From: Methanobacteriota archaeon | Lineage (GTDB): Archaea > Thermoplasmatota > Thermoplasmata > Methanomassiliicoccales > Methanomethylophilaceae | Assembly (NCBI GenBank): GCA_023402275.1 | Contig: JAEXCH010000004.1 | Coordinates: 92,091 to 156,090, forward strand | Direction: 5' to 3' | DNA: 64,000 nucleotides | In this document: one piece after another, positions 50,998 through 59,226 of the stretch | Position numbering within the stretch: position 1 is the stretch's first letter | Layout of the letters: the number at the start of each line of letters is the position of its first letter | Made by a program: the position numbers and the translations under genes | Notes under the pieces: generated by a model | Seen by the model: only the letters and a program-made list of their open reading frames with translations | The model's database searches: none | What the model was told of the DNA's origin: nothing

Positions 50998-51621
50998 TTA
51001 CAGCCTGGCTTCGAAATCCTCGATTTCCATCTGGAAATCTGCGGGGTCCTTGAGGTCTCCCCTGGAGACCAAGAGCTCCCTTGTGAGGATCCAGTATACG
51101 CATGCCAATGCCCTTCTTCCCTTGTTGTTGGTCGGAATGACGAGATCCACGTTCCTGGTCTCGTTGTTGGCATCGCAGAGTGCGATTATCGGTATACCGA
51201 GATTGAGTGCTTCATTAAGGGCCTGTTTATCGGCTGCTGGATCGGTCACCATCAGTACCTCGGGTTCAATGAACCCTGCGTTCGATGGGTTGGTGAGTGT
51301 TCCGGGAACGAAACGTCCTGCGAATGCGGGTGCGCCTATTGCCTTGGAGAACTCCCTCGCGGGCCTCTGACCGTACTGTCTCGCTGATACCACAAGTATC
51401 CTCTTGGGATCATATTTCGCAAGGAAGCTGGCCGTAGCTCTTATCCTGTCGTCTGTCTTCTTGACATCCAGGACATACAGTCCGTCCTGCCTGACCTTGT
51501 ATATGAAGTCCTTCATATCAGCGCTTTTCTGCTGTGTACCAATGTGCACACCTGATGTAAGGTAAAGGTCCTCGGGGACCAGCAGATCGTTGTTTACGGT
51601 TATGTTCTCCTCTTCGCTCAT
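50998..51621 (-). CDS. rpsB: Small ribosomal subunit protein uS2
   Basis: 207-aa archaeal uS2, with LTSGVHIGTQQKSADMKDFIY and FAGRFVPGTLTNP as diagnostic segments. Two adjacent ATGs (51624 and 51621) follow GAGG; I chose 51621 because spacing is closer to ideal. The frame is open upstream inside rpoK and not used. Length is normal. Confidence 0.95.
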   Translation of the reverse strand: MSEEENITVNNDLLVPEDLYLTSGVHIGTQQKSADMKDFIYKVRQDGLYVLDVKKTDDRIRATASFLAKYDPKRILVVSARQYGQRPAREFSKAIGAPAFAGRFVPGTLTNPSNAGFIEPEVLMVTDPAADKQALNEALNLGIPIIALCDANNETRNVDLVIPTNNKGRRALACVYWILTRELLVSRGDLKDPADFQMEIEDFEARL

Positions 51622-51634
51622 CATTATTCCTCGA

Positions 51635-51805
51635 TTAGTTCCTGACCACTGTGATCGGTATGAGATTCCTGTCATACTCTAGCATGGCTATGTCTATAGG
51701 ATCCAGCATATCATCCGGATAATCTATGAGGACCGGAGCACCGTACGAGATCTGCAGTGCCCTTGCGCCTACGATCCTTGCCTTTTCAAACCTAGTGTAT
51801 ATCAT
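51635..51805 (-). CDS. rpoK: RNA polymerase subunit K
   Basis: 56-aa archaeal RpoK (omega/Rpb6 homolog) with the family start MIYTRFEKARIVGARALQIS and the invariant GAP segment (YGAPVLID). I chose the ATG at 51805, which gives the normal length and has GGTGA five bases upstream. Two earlier ATGs (51829, 51817) would add non-homologous residues. It heads a short unit with rpsB and MEMO1. Confidence 0.94.
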   Translation of the reverse strand: MIYTRFEKARIVGARALQISYGAPVLIDYPDDMLDPIDIAMLEYDRNLIPITVVRN

Positions 51806-51844
51806 TTGATTCACCATACAGGATGGCATGGTATTATGATGCCC

Positions 51845-51854
51845 ATTATAAACC
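51845..51854 (-). promoter_or_regulatory. TATA box of rpoK
   Basis: GGTTTATAAT on the minus strand, about 45 nt before the rpoK ATG. This leaves a short leader containing the GGTGA ribosome binding site. Confidence 0.5.
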
Positions 51855-51902
51855 TTTCGTGGATTCCTTTTATTTTATTCTGTTAGTACGTAAACATACA
51901 AC

Positions 51903-51927
51903 GTGCGCGCGATGACAATGTATTTTT
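51903..51927 (+). promoter_or_regulatory. Promoter of the DUF2240 gene with GTGCGCGCG element
   Basis: GTGCGCGCG (51903-51911) lies 7 nt upstream of the AT-rich TGTATTTTTA (51919-51928). This is the same arrangement of a GC word just upstream of TATA as in the fpo and tfs promoters. The predicted start of transcription is near the ATG at 51952. Confidence 0.45.
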
Positions 51928-51951
51928 ACGACCGTGATGATTGTAGCAGAT

Positions 51952-52458
51952 ATGGCAGATGAATTGGAAACGTGTTTGGCCGCATTGTACCTCAACAAGG
52001 GGAAGGATGTACTCACGGTCAAGGAATTCGCCATGTACATCTCTCTGGACCTGAGGTGGATGCAGGTCAAGGATGCTGAACTTTTGATGAGGACTTTGAT
52101 CAAAAGAGGATTGATGACACGTTCAGGGGATTATCTCAAACCTGCCGTCGATATATCTGCGATAGATGTCCCTGTCGCATATAGGCCGTCAGAGGAATTG
52201 ATCAACGGATTGAGAAAGGTCGAGCCGGAACCTGCGGAAATACCCGCTGCTACCGATACCGTTGATGTCCTAAATGATCTGATACAGAAAGCGATAGAGA
52301 CGGGGATGGAAAAGGGTGCCTTCATATCCGAATGCAACAAGGTCCGTAAGAGGACGAATGTCGATATGGAGGTGGCGGCACTTATGATCCTTAGGGACAA
52401 GGGAGTGGATGTCGATCCATACCTTGAACCAGTAAGATCGGCGATCCTCAGCAGATGA
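51952..52458 (+). CDS. DUF2240 family protein
   Basis: 168-aa soluble protein that appears to match the archaeal DUF2240 family (winged-helix-like N-terminal part with LTVKEFAMYISLDLRWMQV). No catalytic residues are recognised. I chose the ATG at 51952, which fits a leaderless mRNA; the ATG at 51937 is possible. It converges with aMBF1: the TGA of one abuts the TCA of the other. A role in nucleic acid metabolism is often assumed but not shown. Confidence 0.72.
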   Translation: MADELETCLAALYLNKGKDVLTVKEFAMYISLDLRWMQVKDAELLMRTLIKRGLMTRSGDYLKPAVDISAIDVPVAYRPSEELINGLRKVEPEPAEIPAATDTVDVLNDLIQKAIETGMEKGAFISECNKVRKRTNVDMEVAALMILRDKGVDVDPYLEPVRSAILSR

Positions 52459-52953
52459 TCATTCCTTTCGGATGAAGTTGCTGAGGGTCATGGATTCGGA
52501 TCTTCTTCCTCCGCCGACCTGACCGCCGGATTGGACCGCTTCCCTGAGCTTTATGTCCAATGCTTTCTCGAGTTTCGCTATCAACTTATCATCCGGAACT
52601 AGATCATTGGCTTCGATCTTTGCAAGTGTTCCCTTCTTCTCGAGGATGGATTTTGCGAATTCCTCCAGATCCATCTTCTTAGCTTCCCTCGCCTCCCTTA
52701 TCACGGTCCCGTAGTCATCGATGAGTTCCATAGTGGTGGAAGAATAGACGTCCTTGGACTGCATCCTTCTCTCCCTCTTCTGGAGCCTCTCCTCTATGAC
52801 CGTCCTGGACACCGGGGCTCCGGACGAGGATGAACCTGACCCTTTGTATTCATCTCCGAATCTGGCACAGTTCTGACAAAGATTCAGCTTAGTACCTTCG
52901 ACCAACATGGGCTTGGTAACGGGAACCTCTTTCCCGCACATTTCGCAGATCAT
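52459..52953 (-). CDS. Multiprotein bridging factor aMBF1
   Basis: 164-aa archaeal MBF1 with an N-terminal zinc ribbon (CEMCGK ... CQNC), a Ser/Gly-rich linker and a C-terminal helix-turn-helix of Cro/XRE type (REAREAKKMDLEEFAKSI ... IEANDLVPDDKLIAKLEKALDI). It binds the translating small ribosomal subunit in characterised archaea. The start is the ATG at 52953; a TTG upstream is less likely. Confidence 0.92.
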   Translation of the reverse strand: MICEMCGKEVPVTKPMLVEGTKLNLCQNCARFGDEYKGSGSSSSGAPVSRTVIEERLQKRERRMQSKDVYSSTTMELIDDYGTVIREAREAKKMDLEEFAKSILEKKGTLAKIEANDLVPDDKLIAKLEKALDIKLREAVQSGGQVGGGRRSESMTLSNFIRKE

Positions 52954-53035
52954 GGTCAATAGTTAACATCATCCGTCTAATTAATGTGACGGTCCAACAT
53001 CTGCGGACACGATCGCACCATTCACTACGTAAAAT

Positions 53036-53275
53036 TCAGAACAATCCGTTGTATTTTCCAAGCACATAGTATATCGCTAATGCTATTCCGACCGCTATCA
53101 GCAGACCAACGATCCTTGCCCAGAGAGGTCCTTTTTCCACAACTGCCTGTTCTTTTGTATTGTTGTTTCCTACAGATTCTTTCTCAGTAACTATATTGGT
53201 TGAACCACAGAATAGGCAGTTGTCATTCCCATCAAGTACTTCGGCCCCGCATTCGTTGCAATGTCTCTTTGCCAT
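53036..53275 (-). CDS. Zinc-ribbon single-pass membrane protein, copy 1
   Basis: 79-aa protein: zinc ribbon (Cys6/Cys9 and Cys20/Cys23, HCNECG and CLFCGS), a polar linker and one C-terminal transmembrane helix (about 54-72). It is a close paralog of the next gene, including its upstream region. Function unknown; the tail-anchored layout puts the ribbon in the cytosol. Confidence 0.72.
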   Translation of the reverse strand: MAKRHCNECGAEVLDGNDNCLFCGSTNIVTEKESVGNNNTKEQAVVEKGPLWARIVGLLIAVGIALAIYYVLGKYNGLF

Positions 53276-53324
53276 GTTGTCTCACTCCTTTCGATGCGGT
53301 ACTGCGCGGGCAGTCCCTTTATTT

Positions 53325-53693
53325 GTATCGCATTAGGTATTAAACAATGTGTGGAATTCCGGCATGCCTTGATGGGATCATATTATTTCGGCGAACTTGA
53401 ATGCAAAATAGATTATCACTGCTCCGATCCCCAACCCGATGATCGCAGGCAGGACATCCTGTTTGAATGTCTTCTTCCTTGTCACAGCCGTTACCGTCGC
53501 AGATTGATTGTTTATCTGCGTGGTATTGCCTGTCGAGAACTCGGTTGAACCGCATAAAATGCACTGTGAATCCCCCTCCAATACCTCTGCTCCGCATCTG
53601 CTGCAATGTCTCTTTGCCATATTGTTTCTCTCCGTCCGTTGTTGTACTGTGTTATCAGTCCTTGCTGCGTATCGCATTTGCTATTAAACAATA
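53325..53693 (-). repeat. Diverged tandem duplication (gene plus promoter)
   Basis: The block GTATCGCATT-nnn-TATTAAACAAT occurs at 53325-53350 and 53668-53693, about 50 nt upstream of each zinc-ribbon gene, with 23 of 26 bases equal by eye. With the paralogous coding regions this marks a tandem gene duplication that carried its promoter (TATA-like TTTAATA on the minus strand). Confidence 0.65.
53378..53620 (-). CDS. Zinc-ribbon single-pass membrane protein, copy 2
   Basis: 80-aa paralog of copy 1: zinc ribbon (HCSRCG and CILCGS), Thr/Asn-rich linker and a C-terminal membrane helix (about 56-75). Start at the ATG at 53620 matches copy 1 (both begin MAKRHC); the open frame upstream is non-homologous. 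The ribbon halves are about 70 percent identical by eye, whereas the linkers have diverged. Confidence 0.72.
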   Translation of the reverse strand: MAKRHCSRCGAEVLEGDSQCILCGSTEFSTGNTTQINNQSATVTAVTRKKTFKQDVLPAIIGLGIGAVIIYFAFKFAEII

Positions 53694-53759
53694 TATCGAT
53701 ATGAGAATCGATTCACATATCATAGCCAATGAACACCCACAGAACCCATCCTTTGACCT

Positions 53760-53769
53760 TTTTATTAGC
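53760..53769 (+). promoter_or_regulatory. TATA box of the PAN gene
   Basis: TTTTTATTAG, about 60 nt before the PAN ATG. The leader would contain a five-codon open frame (ATG at 53805 to TAG) preceded by AAGGA. Confidence 0.4.
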
Positions 53770-53828
53770 TCAGTACGAGAAAAAGTAATAAAGAGAAGGA
53801 ATACATGACCCACTCAGGGTAGCAATCT

Positions 53829-55028
53829 ATGGACGAATCTCGGATAGAAGAACTGAAGGCAAAGATCATAACACTCGAAGAAAGGAACGTTAGATTGATG
53901 GAGGACCTTCAGACAGCAGAGAACGATAAGCGTTACTCGGAAGGAGAACTGTTCAGGTTGCAGAAGGACCACAGCAGAATAAGGGCGGAACTTGAAAGAT
54001 TGAAGAGCCCGCCCCTGATCGTCGGGTCCTTGCGTGATGTACTGCCTGACAACAAGGTCGTCATCAAGAGTTCGACCGGACCTGATTTCATAGTATCCGT
54101 TTCAGAGTACATACCGCCGAAGGACCTGATACCAGGTGCAAGGGTGTCATTGAACAAACAGACGCTTGCGGTGATGAACGTACTTCCTATGCCTTTGGAC
54201 CCTGTGGTCACAGGTGCGGAGATCATAGAGAAACCGGACGTCACATACGCTGACATCGGAGGCCTGGAGAAACAGATGCTGGAGCTTCGTGAGGCTGTTG
54301 AGGATCCTCTGCTCAGACCTGAACTCTACAAAAAGGTGGGTATCGAACCTCCGAAGGGAGTTCTGCTCGTTGGTCCTCCGGGAACAGGTAAGACCCTTAT
54401 GGCCAAAGCTGTCGCCAATGCGACCGATGCATCATTCATAAGGTTCGTTGGTTCAGAGCTGGTTCAGAAATACATCGGAGAAGGGGCAAGACTCGTACGT
54501 GAACTGTTCGATCTCGCCAGAGAGAAGGCTCCCAGCATAATATTCATAGACGAGCTGGATTCCGTCGGAGCGAAGAGGATGGATGTCGCCACATCGGGCG
54601 ACCGCGAGGTCCAGAGAACTCTGATGCAGCTGCTTGCGGAACTGGACGGATTCACTCCGACCAGCGATGTCAAGATCATTGGTGCGACCAACAGGCCCGA
54701 CATACTTGACGATGCTCTCCTGAGACCGGGAAGATTCGACCGTATAATCGATATCGGACTGCCGGACCTGGAAGGAAGGACACAGATATTCAAGATCCAC
54801 ATGTCCCACATGAACACCGAGAAAGGCCTCCGACCAAGGAAGCTCGCCGAGATGACCGAAGGGGCCTCGGGTGCCGAGATAAAGAGCATCTGCACCGAAG
54901 CGGGAATGCTTGCGATAAGGGATGGCAGGGACACTGTGACCGAATCGGACTTCTTCGCAGCAAAGGAAAAGGTAATGGAAGCCGGAAGGAACAAGATCAA
55001 GGCCGCTCCGGCATATATGTTCGGATAA
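53829..55028 (+). CDS. pan: Proteasome-activating nucleotidase (PAN)
   Basis: 399-aa AAA+ ATPase that unfolds substrates for the 20S proteasome. It has an N-terminal coiled coil (residues 1-60), an OB domain and one AAA domain with Walker A GPPGTGKT, Walker B IIFIDELD and the SRH NRPDILDDALLRPGRFDR. The C-terminus is MFG rather than the usual hydrophobic-Tyr-X, so the gate-opening motif has Phe in place of Tyr. Length is normal. Confidence 0.94.
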   Translation: MDESRIEELKAKIITLEERNVRLMEDLQTAENDKRYSEGELFRLQKDHSRIRAELERLKSPPLIVGSLRDVLPDNKVVIKSSTGPDFIVSVSEYIPPKDLIPGARVSLNKQTLAVMNVLPMPLDPVVTGAEIIEKPDVTYADIGGLEKQMLELREAVEDPLLRPELYKKVGIEPPKGVLLVGPPGTGKTLMAKAVANATDASFIRFVGSELVQKYIGEGARLVRELFDLAREKAPSIIFIDELDSVGAKRMDVATSGDREVQRTLMQLLAELDGFTPTSDVKIIGATNRPDILDDALLRPGRFDRIIDIGLPDLEGRTQIFKIHMSHMNTEKGLRPRKLAEMTEGASGAEIKSICTEAGMLAIRDGRDTVTESDFFAAKEKVMEAGRNKIKAAPAYMFG

Positions 55029-55030
55029 GA

Positions 55031-55795
55031 TCAGTTCCTATCCGGATCCTCTCCGCCGAAGAACATCAGCTGGGCAGATGCATATATCTCGTCCAGACCT
55101 ATGTCCTCTTCGGCGGAAACACCCCTTATCCCTCCGAACACACCTGTGTTCTCAAGGGCCTTGAACAACTCCATCCCAATGACCGTCTGAGGATTGGAGT
55201 CCTCATCCAAGAAATCGCCGTATAACGTATCGGGATTCTCGAACCAATCCATCATTCTCTCGCTTTCCTCCTCGGACAGCGTATCGATCTTGGAAAGCAG
55301 ATTTATCATCGGCAGCTGGAGTCGGAATTGTACCAATGATGAAAGCATCATTGATGACACGAAACCGTTGGGTCTTCTGCAAAGCATTGGATCTGAAAGG
55401 TATGCTACCATCGATCTGTCCTTACCAAGTGCGTTGACGATAAGATTCGATGACTCCCTGAATGCAAAGAGCTCCAATTGACCGGGAGTATCGATCAGGA
55501 CGTAACTTGTCTTGTATTCTGCCAGTACGGTCGTAAGCTTATGGATGTTCATTGCCATCAGATCGGCGGCAACCACCTGTGCTCCGTTAGGTCCCAAGGA
55601 ATACTCATCCATGACCTCTCCAAGGGATATCCATTCCCTGATATCGATATCGGCCCTATACGACAGCTTATCGGTCCCTGGATCAAGATTTACGATTATC
55701 GAATCCACTCCGTTGTCGTCAAGCCACTGCTTGAACGCTCCGACCATTGTGCTCTTGCCGCTTCCCGCCGTACCTACAAAGAATATGTTCCTCAT
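55031..55795 (-). CDS. GPN-loop GTPase
   Basis: 254-aa archaeal GPN GTPase. FFVGTAGSGKST (P-loop, from residue 4), LGPNGA (the GPN loop), LIDTPGQLELF (G3) and LLSKIDTL (G4, SKID variant) are all present. Eukaryotic homologs assist RNA polymerase II assembly; the archaeal role is unsettled. The ATG at 55795 starts right at the P-loop strand, as in other archaeal members; in-frame ATG at 55825 and an upstream start at 55864 are alternatives. Confidence 0.87.
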   Translation of the reverse strand: MRNIFFVGTAGSGKSTMVGAFKQWLDDNGVDSIIVNLDPGTDKLSYRADIDIREWISLGEVMDEYSLGPNGAQVVAADLMAMNIHKLTTVLAEYKTSYVLIDTPGQLELFAFRESSNLIVNALGKDRSMVAYLSDPMLCRRPNGFVSSMMLSSLVQFRLQLPMINLLSKIDTLSEEESERMMDWFENPDTLYGDFLDEDSNPQTVIGMELFKALENTGVFGGIRGVSAEEDIGLDEIYASAQLMFFGGEDPDRN

Positions 55796-55907
55796 GAAGA
55801 CCGGCCCTATAACGTACTGATGCATTTTACAGTTTGCTAGTATGTTTCCCACATCATTCCTCATATCAAATGCAGCAATTTGTCTACTAAATATTATACA
55901 TAAAATC

Positions 55908-55937
55908 GTTATATATTAATTGGATGATACATCCAAT
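55908..55937 (+). promoter_or_regulatory. Promoter of ABC system 2 with operator ATTGGAT-N5-ATCCAAT
   Basis: TATA box GTTATATATTAA (55908-55919) followed directly by the perfect palindrome ATTGGAT-GATAC-ATCCAAT (55919-55937), with one more matching base on each flank. It ends 2 nt before the binding-protein ATG at 55940. A bound protein would cover the transcription start. The same palindrome overlaps the nitrogenase-like operon promoter at 62659-62677. Confidence 0.75.
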
Positions 55938-55939
55938 TG

Positions 55940-57253
55940 ATGAATAATAAGATTCTTGCGGTCATCGTTGTCGTTGCACTTGTTGCCGTTGCAGCAGGCA
56001 CGATCCTGATGATAAATAACGATAAGGGTCCAAGTTCAGATCCTGCAACAGGAAGGCTTTGGGTCTATGGGAACGCGAACAACGATGATTATCTCGATGA
56101 CCGCGATATCGACTACATAAATTCGATAATAAACGGCGATATCGAATGGGACAAGGAGAACTATCCCTATGCAGATACCAACACTGACGGTGTCATAGAC
56201 AACAAAGATGTTGAACTCCTCAAGAAGATACTAAACAAGGAAGAATGTCTTGTCTATTATACTCAGAACTGGGCCGGAGAATACAGCACATCATACATCC
56301 ACTACCCGATCACCGGAAGCATCGGTTGCAACTATTATCAGGCTGCTAACATGACCACTCTTCTCGGCATATGGGATAGGGTCACCGCAGCTGAATCCGT
56401 TGTAACGATGAGCTATACCGACAAGTATCCAAATGTTGAGAACCTCTATCCTTTGGGTGCACTCGGAACAATGGAGACAGAGACAGTGATCGCATCTGGA
56501 ATAGATGTGATGATAGCATACACCAACGCAGATTCAACGGGGAAGCAGATACAGAAGGAGCTCAGGGATTCGGGATCTAAGATCGATGTCATAGCATTGC
56601 CGATCCAAGGTTATGAATGCATATCCGCGGTCATAACGATGGGAGTTCTCCTCAACTGCGAGGAAGCGGCATACAAATATGTCGACTACTGTGAGAAGAT
56701 CGTCGATTACATAGAGGACCGTCTGTCCTCATTGAAGAGCAAGGATTATGCCGAGTACTACATAATATACAACCCGACAGACCCCGGAAACCTTAGGATC
56801 CAGAGCGAGAACAAGGATAACGGAAGGGTCACAGGGGACCTCAGCTTCGTCAAACTGATACCAGGTGTAAACCTCATGCCATACGGTGAATCCAACTGGT
56901 ACTCATACAGGACGGCGGAGTGGATGATCGCCGATGATCCCGAATACATACTCGTGTCCATGGCCAGCACCACATCCAACATAACCCACGAAGCGGCTCA
57001 GAAGAAATTCGACACATACACCGAGATATTCAAGGGAACAGGAGCATATGACGACAAGAACATCATAGGTTTCAGTTTCGGAATGATGTCCACATACAGC
57101 GGTTGTGCATCATTGGTCCTTCTTGCTGCAGCGATGTACCCAGACCTCATCGATGAGGAATATGGATGGGAGGTCCTGCAGGAGTGGTACGATGAATTCA
57201 CTTTCGAGGAAGTGGATGTCAAGAAGGTCGGAGGAGCAGTATACGGGATGTGA
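55940..57253 (+). CDS. ABC substrate-binding protein with dockerin-like calcium repeats (system 2)
   Basis: 437-aa extracellular binding protein. A membrane anchor (residues 4-25) is followed by two dockerin-type EF-hand repeats (about 43-62, YGNANNDDYLDDRD, and 77-97, YADTNTDGVIDNKD), then a FecB/TroA-like two-lobed receptor domain (about 105-437). The ATG at 55940 lies right behind the operator; a TTG at 55937 is not needed. The dockerin pair could bind calcium or dock to a cell-surface partner. First gene of a three-gene importer operon that converges on the nitrogenase-like genes. Confidence 0.83.
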   Translation: MNNKILAVIVVVALVAVAAGTILMINNDKGPSSDPATGRLWVYGNANNDDYLDDRDIDYINSIINGDIEWDKENYPYADTNTDGVIDNKDVELLKKILNKEECLVYYTQNWAGEYSTSYIHYPITGSIGCNYYQAANMTTLLGIWDRVTAAESVVTMSYTDKYPNVENLYPLGALGTMETETVIASGIDVMIAYTNADSTGKQIQKELRDSGSKIDVIALPIQGYECISAVITMGVLLNCEEAAYKYVDYCEKIVDYIEDRLSSLKSKDYAEYYIIYNPTDPGNLRIQSENKDNGRVTGDLSFVKLIPGVNLMPYGESNWYSYRTAEWMIADDPEYILVSMASTTSNITHEAAQKKFDTYTEIFKGTGAYDDKNIIGFSFGMMSTYSGCASLVLLAAAMYPDLIDEEYGWEVLQEWYDEFTFEEVDVKKVGGAVYGM

Positions 57254-57293
57254 GAACATCCCTCAAACACCTTAACCCTTTTACTTAATTCCC

Positions 57294-58436
57294 ATGTCCG
57301 GCAACAACGATGACCCTCTGATAAGCGATCTTGTATCGGCTTCAGTGGAGAAATGGGCGGATGCCACCGCCATTGATAGAACTAAAGTGGATTCCACTCT
57401 GGAGTCATATCATAGATATGTCTTCAGAAAATGGATATTCATTGCCGCATGCATTCTGATCGCAGTGGTTGTCATCGGCGTGTCTCTGACGATAGGGGAT
57501 TATGGCATAGGATTCTTTGAAACCTATGAGATAATCATAAAACACCTCTTGGGTACCATAACCGAAGAGGAGGAACTCAAAGAATACATCATCATAACTC
57601 TGCGGATGCCGCGCATAGTGATCGGCCTGATAGCCGGTGCGGGATTGGCCGTTGCCGGTGCCGTCATGCAGAGCATCCTGAAGAATCCGCTTGCCGATCC
57701 CTATACCACTGGTGTATCGTCTGGTGCACTGTTCGGTGCCACATTGGCGATGACCATGGGTGCAACGCTCTCGACTGGACAGTATCCCATTGTGATCAAT
57801 GCGTTCGTGTTCTCCTTGATACCGATGGCGGTCATACTCGTAGTATCCAAATTGAAGAATGCTTCACCGACGGTGATGATAATGGCAGGAATTGCCGTAA
57901 TGTATATCTTCAATGCATTCACCACTGTACTCAAACTATGGGCCGACCCGAACGATCTTGCCACAGTGTACCAGTGGCAGGTGGGATCACTTTCAATGGC
58001 AGGCTGGCCCGCGGTACCGATCATGCTGGTCGTGACGGTCGCCGGAGTGATAATGATGCAATTGGCATCCAGGAAATTGAATGTCCTTTCTACCGGCGAT
58101 GAGAATGCCAAGGCCATGGGAATAAACGTCGACAGGATGAGGATAATCTGCATGAGTATAGTCGCTATGGTAAGTGCGGTAATAGTCAGTTTCACAGGGC
58201 TGATAGGATTCATAGGGATACTGGCACCTCATGTTGTAAGGCTGTTCATCGGAGCAGACAACAGATACCTAATTCCTGCCTCGGCTGTTTTTGGTTCAAT
58301 GCTTTTGATATTAGCGGATCTTATAGGTCGTACAGTAATAGCTCCGACAGTACTTCAGGTAGGAGTGATAACCGCGTTCCTAGGCGGACCGTTGTTCCTG
58401 TGGCTCATAATCAGGAAGAAATCAGTTTGGGGATGA
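57294..58436 (+). CDS. ABC importer permease, FecCD/BtuC family (system 2)
   Basis: 380-aa permease with about ten hydrophobic helices after a 45-residue polar N-terminal tail. RMPRIVIGLIAGAGLAVAGAVMQ (split over the second helix), NPLADPYTTGVSSGALFGA and GLIGFIGILAPHVVRL are classical BtuC/FecCD motifs. Starts 40 nt after the binding protein and 4 nt before the ATPase gene. It is clearly a distinct paralog of the system 1 permease. Confidence 0.93.
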   Translation: MSGNNDDPLISDLVSASVEKWADATAIDRTKVDSTLESYHRYVFRKWIFIAACILIAVVVIGVSLTIGDYGIGFFETYEIIIKHLLGTITEEEELKEYIIITLRMPRIVIGLIAGAGLAVAGAVMQSILKNPLADPYTTGVSSGALFGATLAMTMGATLSTGQYPIVINAFVFSLIPMAVILVVSKLKNASPTVMIMAGIAVMYIFNAFTTVLKLWADPNDLATVYQWQVGSLSMAGWPAVPIMLVVTVAGVIMMQLASRKLNVLSTGDENAKAMGINVDRMRIICMSIVAMVSAVIVSFTGLIGFIGILAPHVVRLFIGADNRYLIPASAVFGSMLLILADLIGRTVIAPTVLQVGVITAFLGGPLFLWLIIRKKSVWG

Positions 58437-58440
58437 TACG

Positions 58441-59226
58441 ATGTCGAGTATAAGGCTGGATAATGTTTCATTCGGGTACAACAAGGACATACCGGTCCTG
58501 CATAACATAGATCTTTTACTAGACGAACCGGGTCTAGTATGCATAATAGGTCCGAACGGTGTGGGAAAGTCAACACTGATAAGATGCATAAACAAACTAG
58601 TCTCCCCTAACTCGGGTGAAGTGTATCTTGATGAGGATAACATCGATAACATACCCAGCAAGGATATGGCAAAGAGGATCGCTTACGTTCCGGTGATAAC
58701 TGAGGATTGTTTCTCAATGTCCGTTGTGGACACCATCCTCATAGGAAGACACAATCACCAGAAGTGGAGAACTACTGACAAGGACCTTGAACTCGTGTAC
58801 AAGGTCATGGATATGCTGGACATAAGTGATCTGGCTATGCGCTCATTCAACGAACTTTCCGCAGGGCAACATCAAAAGGTCGCACTGGCACGTGGATTGG
58901 TTCAGGAGACGGATATACTGATACTTGATGAACCTACATCCAATCTTGATGTCAGACATCAGGTGTATGTGACCGAGTTGCTTAGGGCCATTTCGGTCAG
59001 GATGGGCATGCTCATCATAATGATCAGTCATGATCTCAACATATCTGCGAAATATGCACATAAGGTCATCGTAATGTCATCACCCGGTGTGATACACAGT
59101 ATCGGTACTCCTGAGGAGGTCATAACTGCGGAGACCGTGAAGGATGTCTACGGAGTCAACTGCAAGGTCATAATGGACGATAACAGGCCTCATGTTATAT
59201 TGGGGTCTGCATTACCTACGAAATGA
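58441..59226 (+). CDS. ABC importer ATPase, FecE/BtuD type (system 2)
   Basis: 261-aa ATPase with Walker A GPNGVGKST, signature LSAGQHQK (Ala in place of the usual Gly), Walker B ILILDEPT and H-loop ISHDL. GGGGA precedes the ATG. Its TGA abuts the stop of the NifK-like gene on the other strand (ATGATCAT), so the two operons converge with no gap. Together with the previous two genes it forms a complete chelate, heme or corrinoid-type importer. Confidence 0.92.
   Translation: MSSIRLDNVSFGYNKDIPVLHNIDLLLDEPGLVCIIGPNGVGKSTLIRCINKLVSPNSGEVYLDEDNIDNIPSKDMAKRIAYVPVITEDCFSMSVVDTILIGRHNHQKWRTTDKDLELVYKVMDMLDISDLAMRSFNELSAGQHQKVALARGLVQETDILILDEPTSNLDVRHQVYVTELLRAISVRMGMLIIMISHDLNISAKYAHKVIVMSSPGVIHSIGTPEEVITAETVKDVYGVNCKVIMDDNRPHVILGSALPTK

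Noticed and set aside
53805..53822. Five-codon frame before PAN as a gene
   Set aside because: Too short; kept only as a remark because it has a plausible AAGGA upstream.
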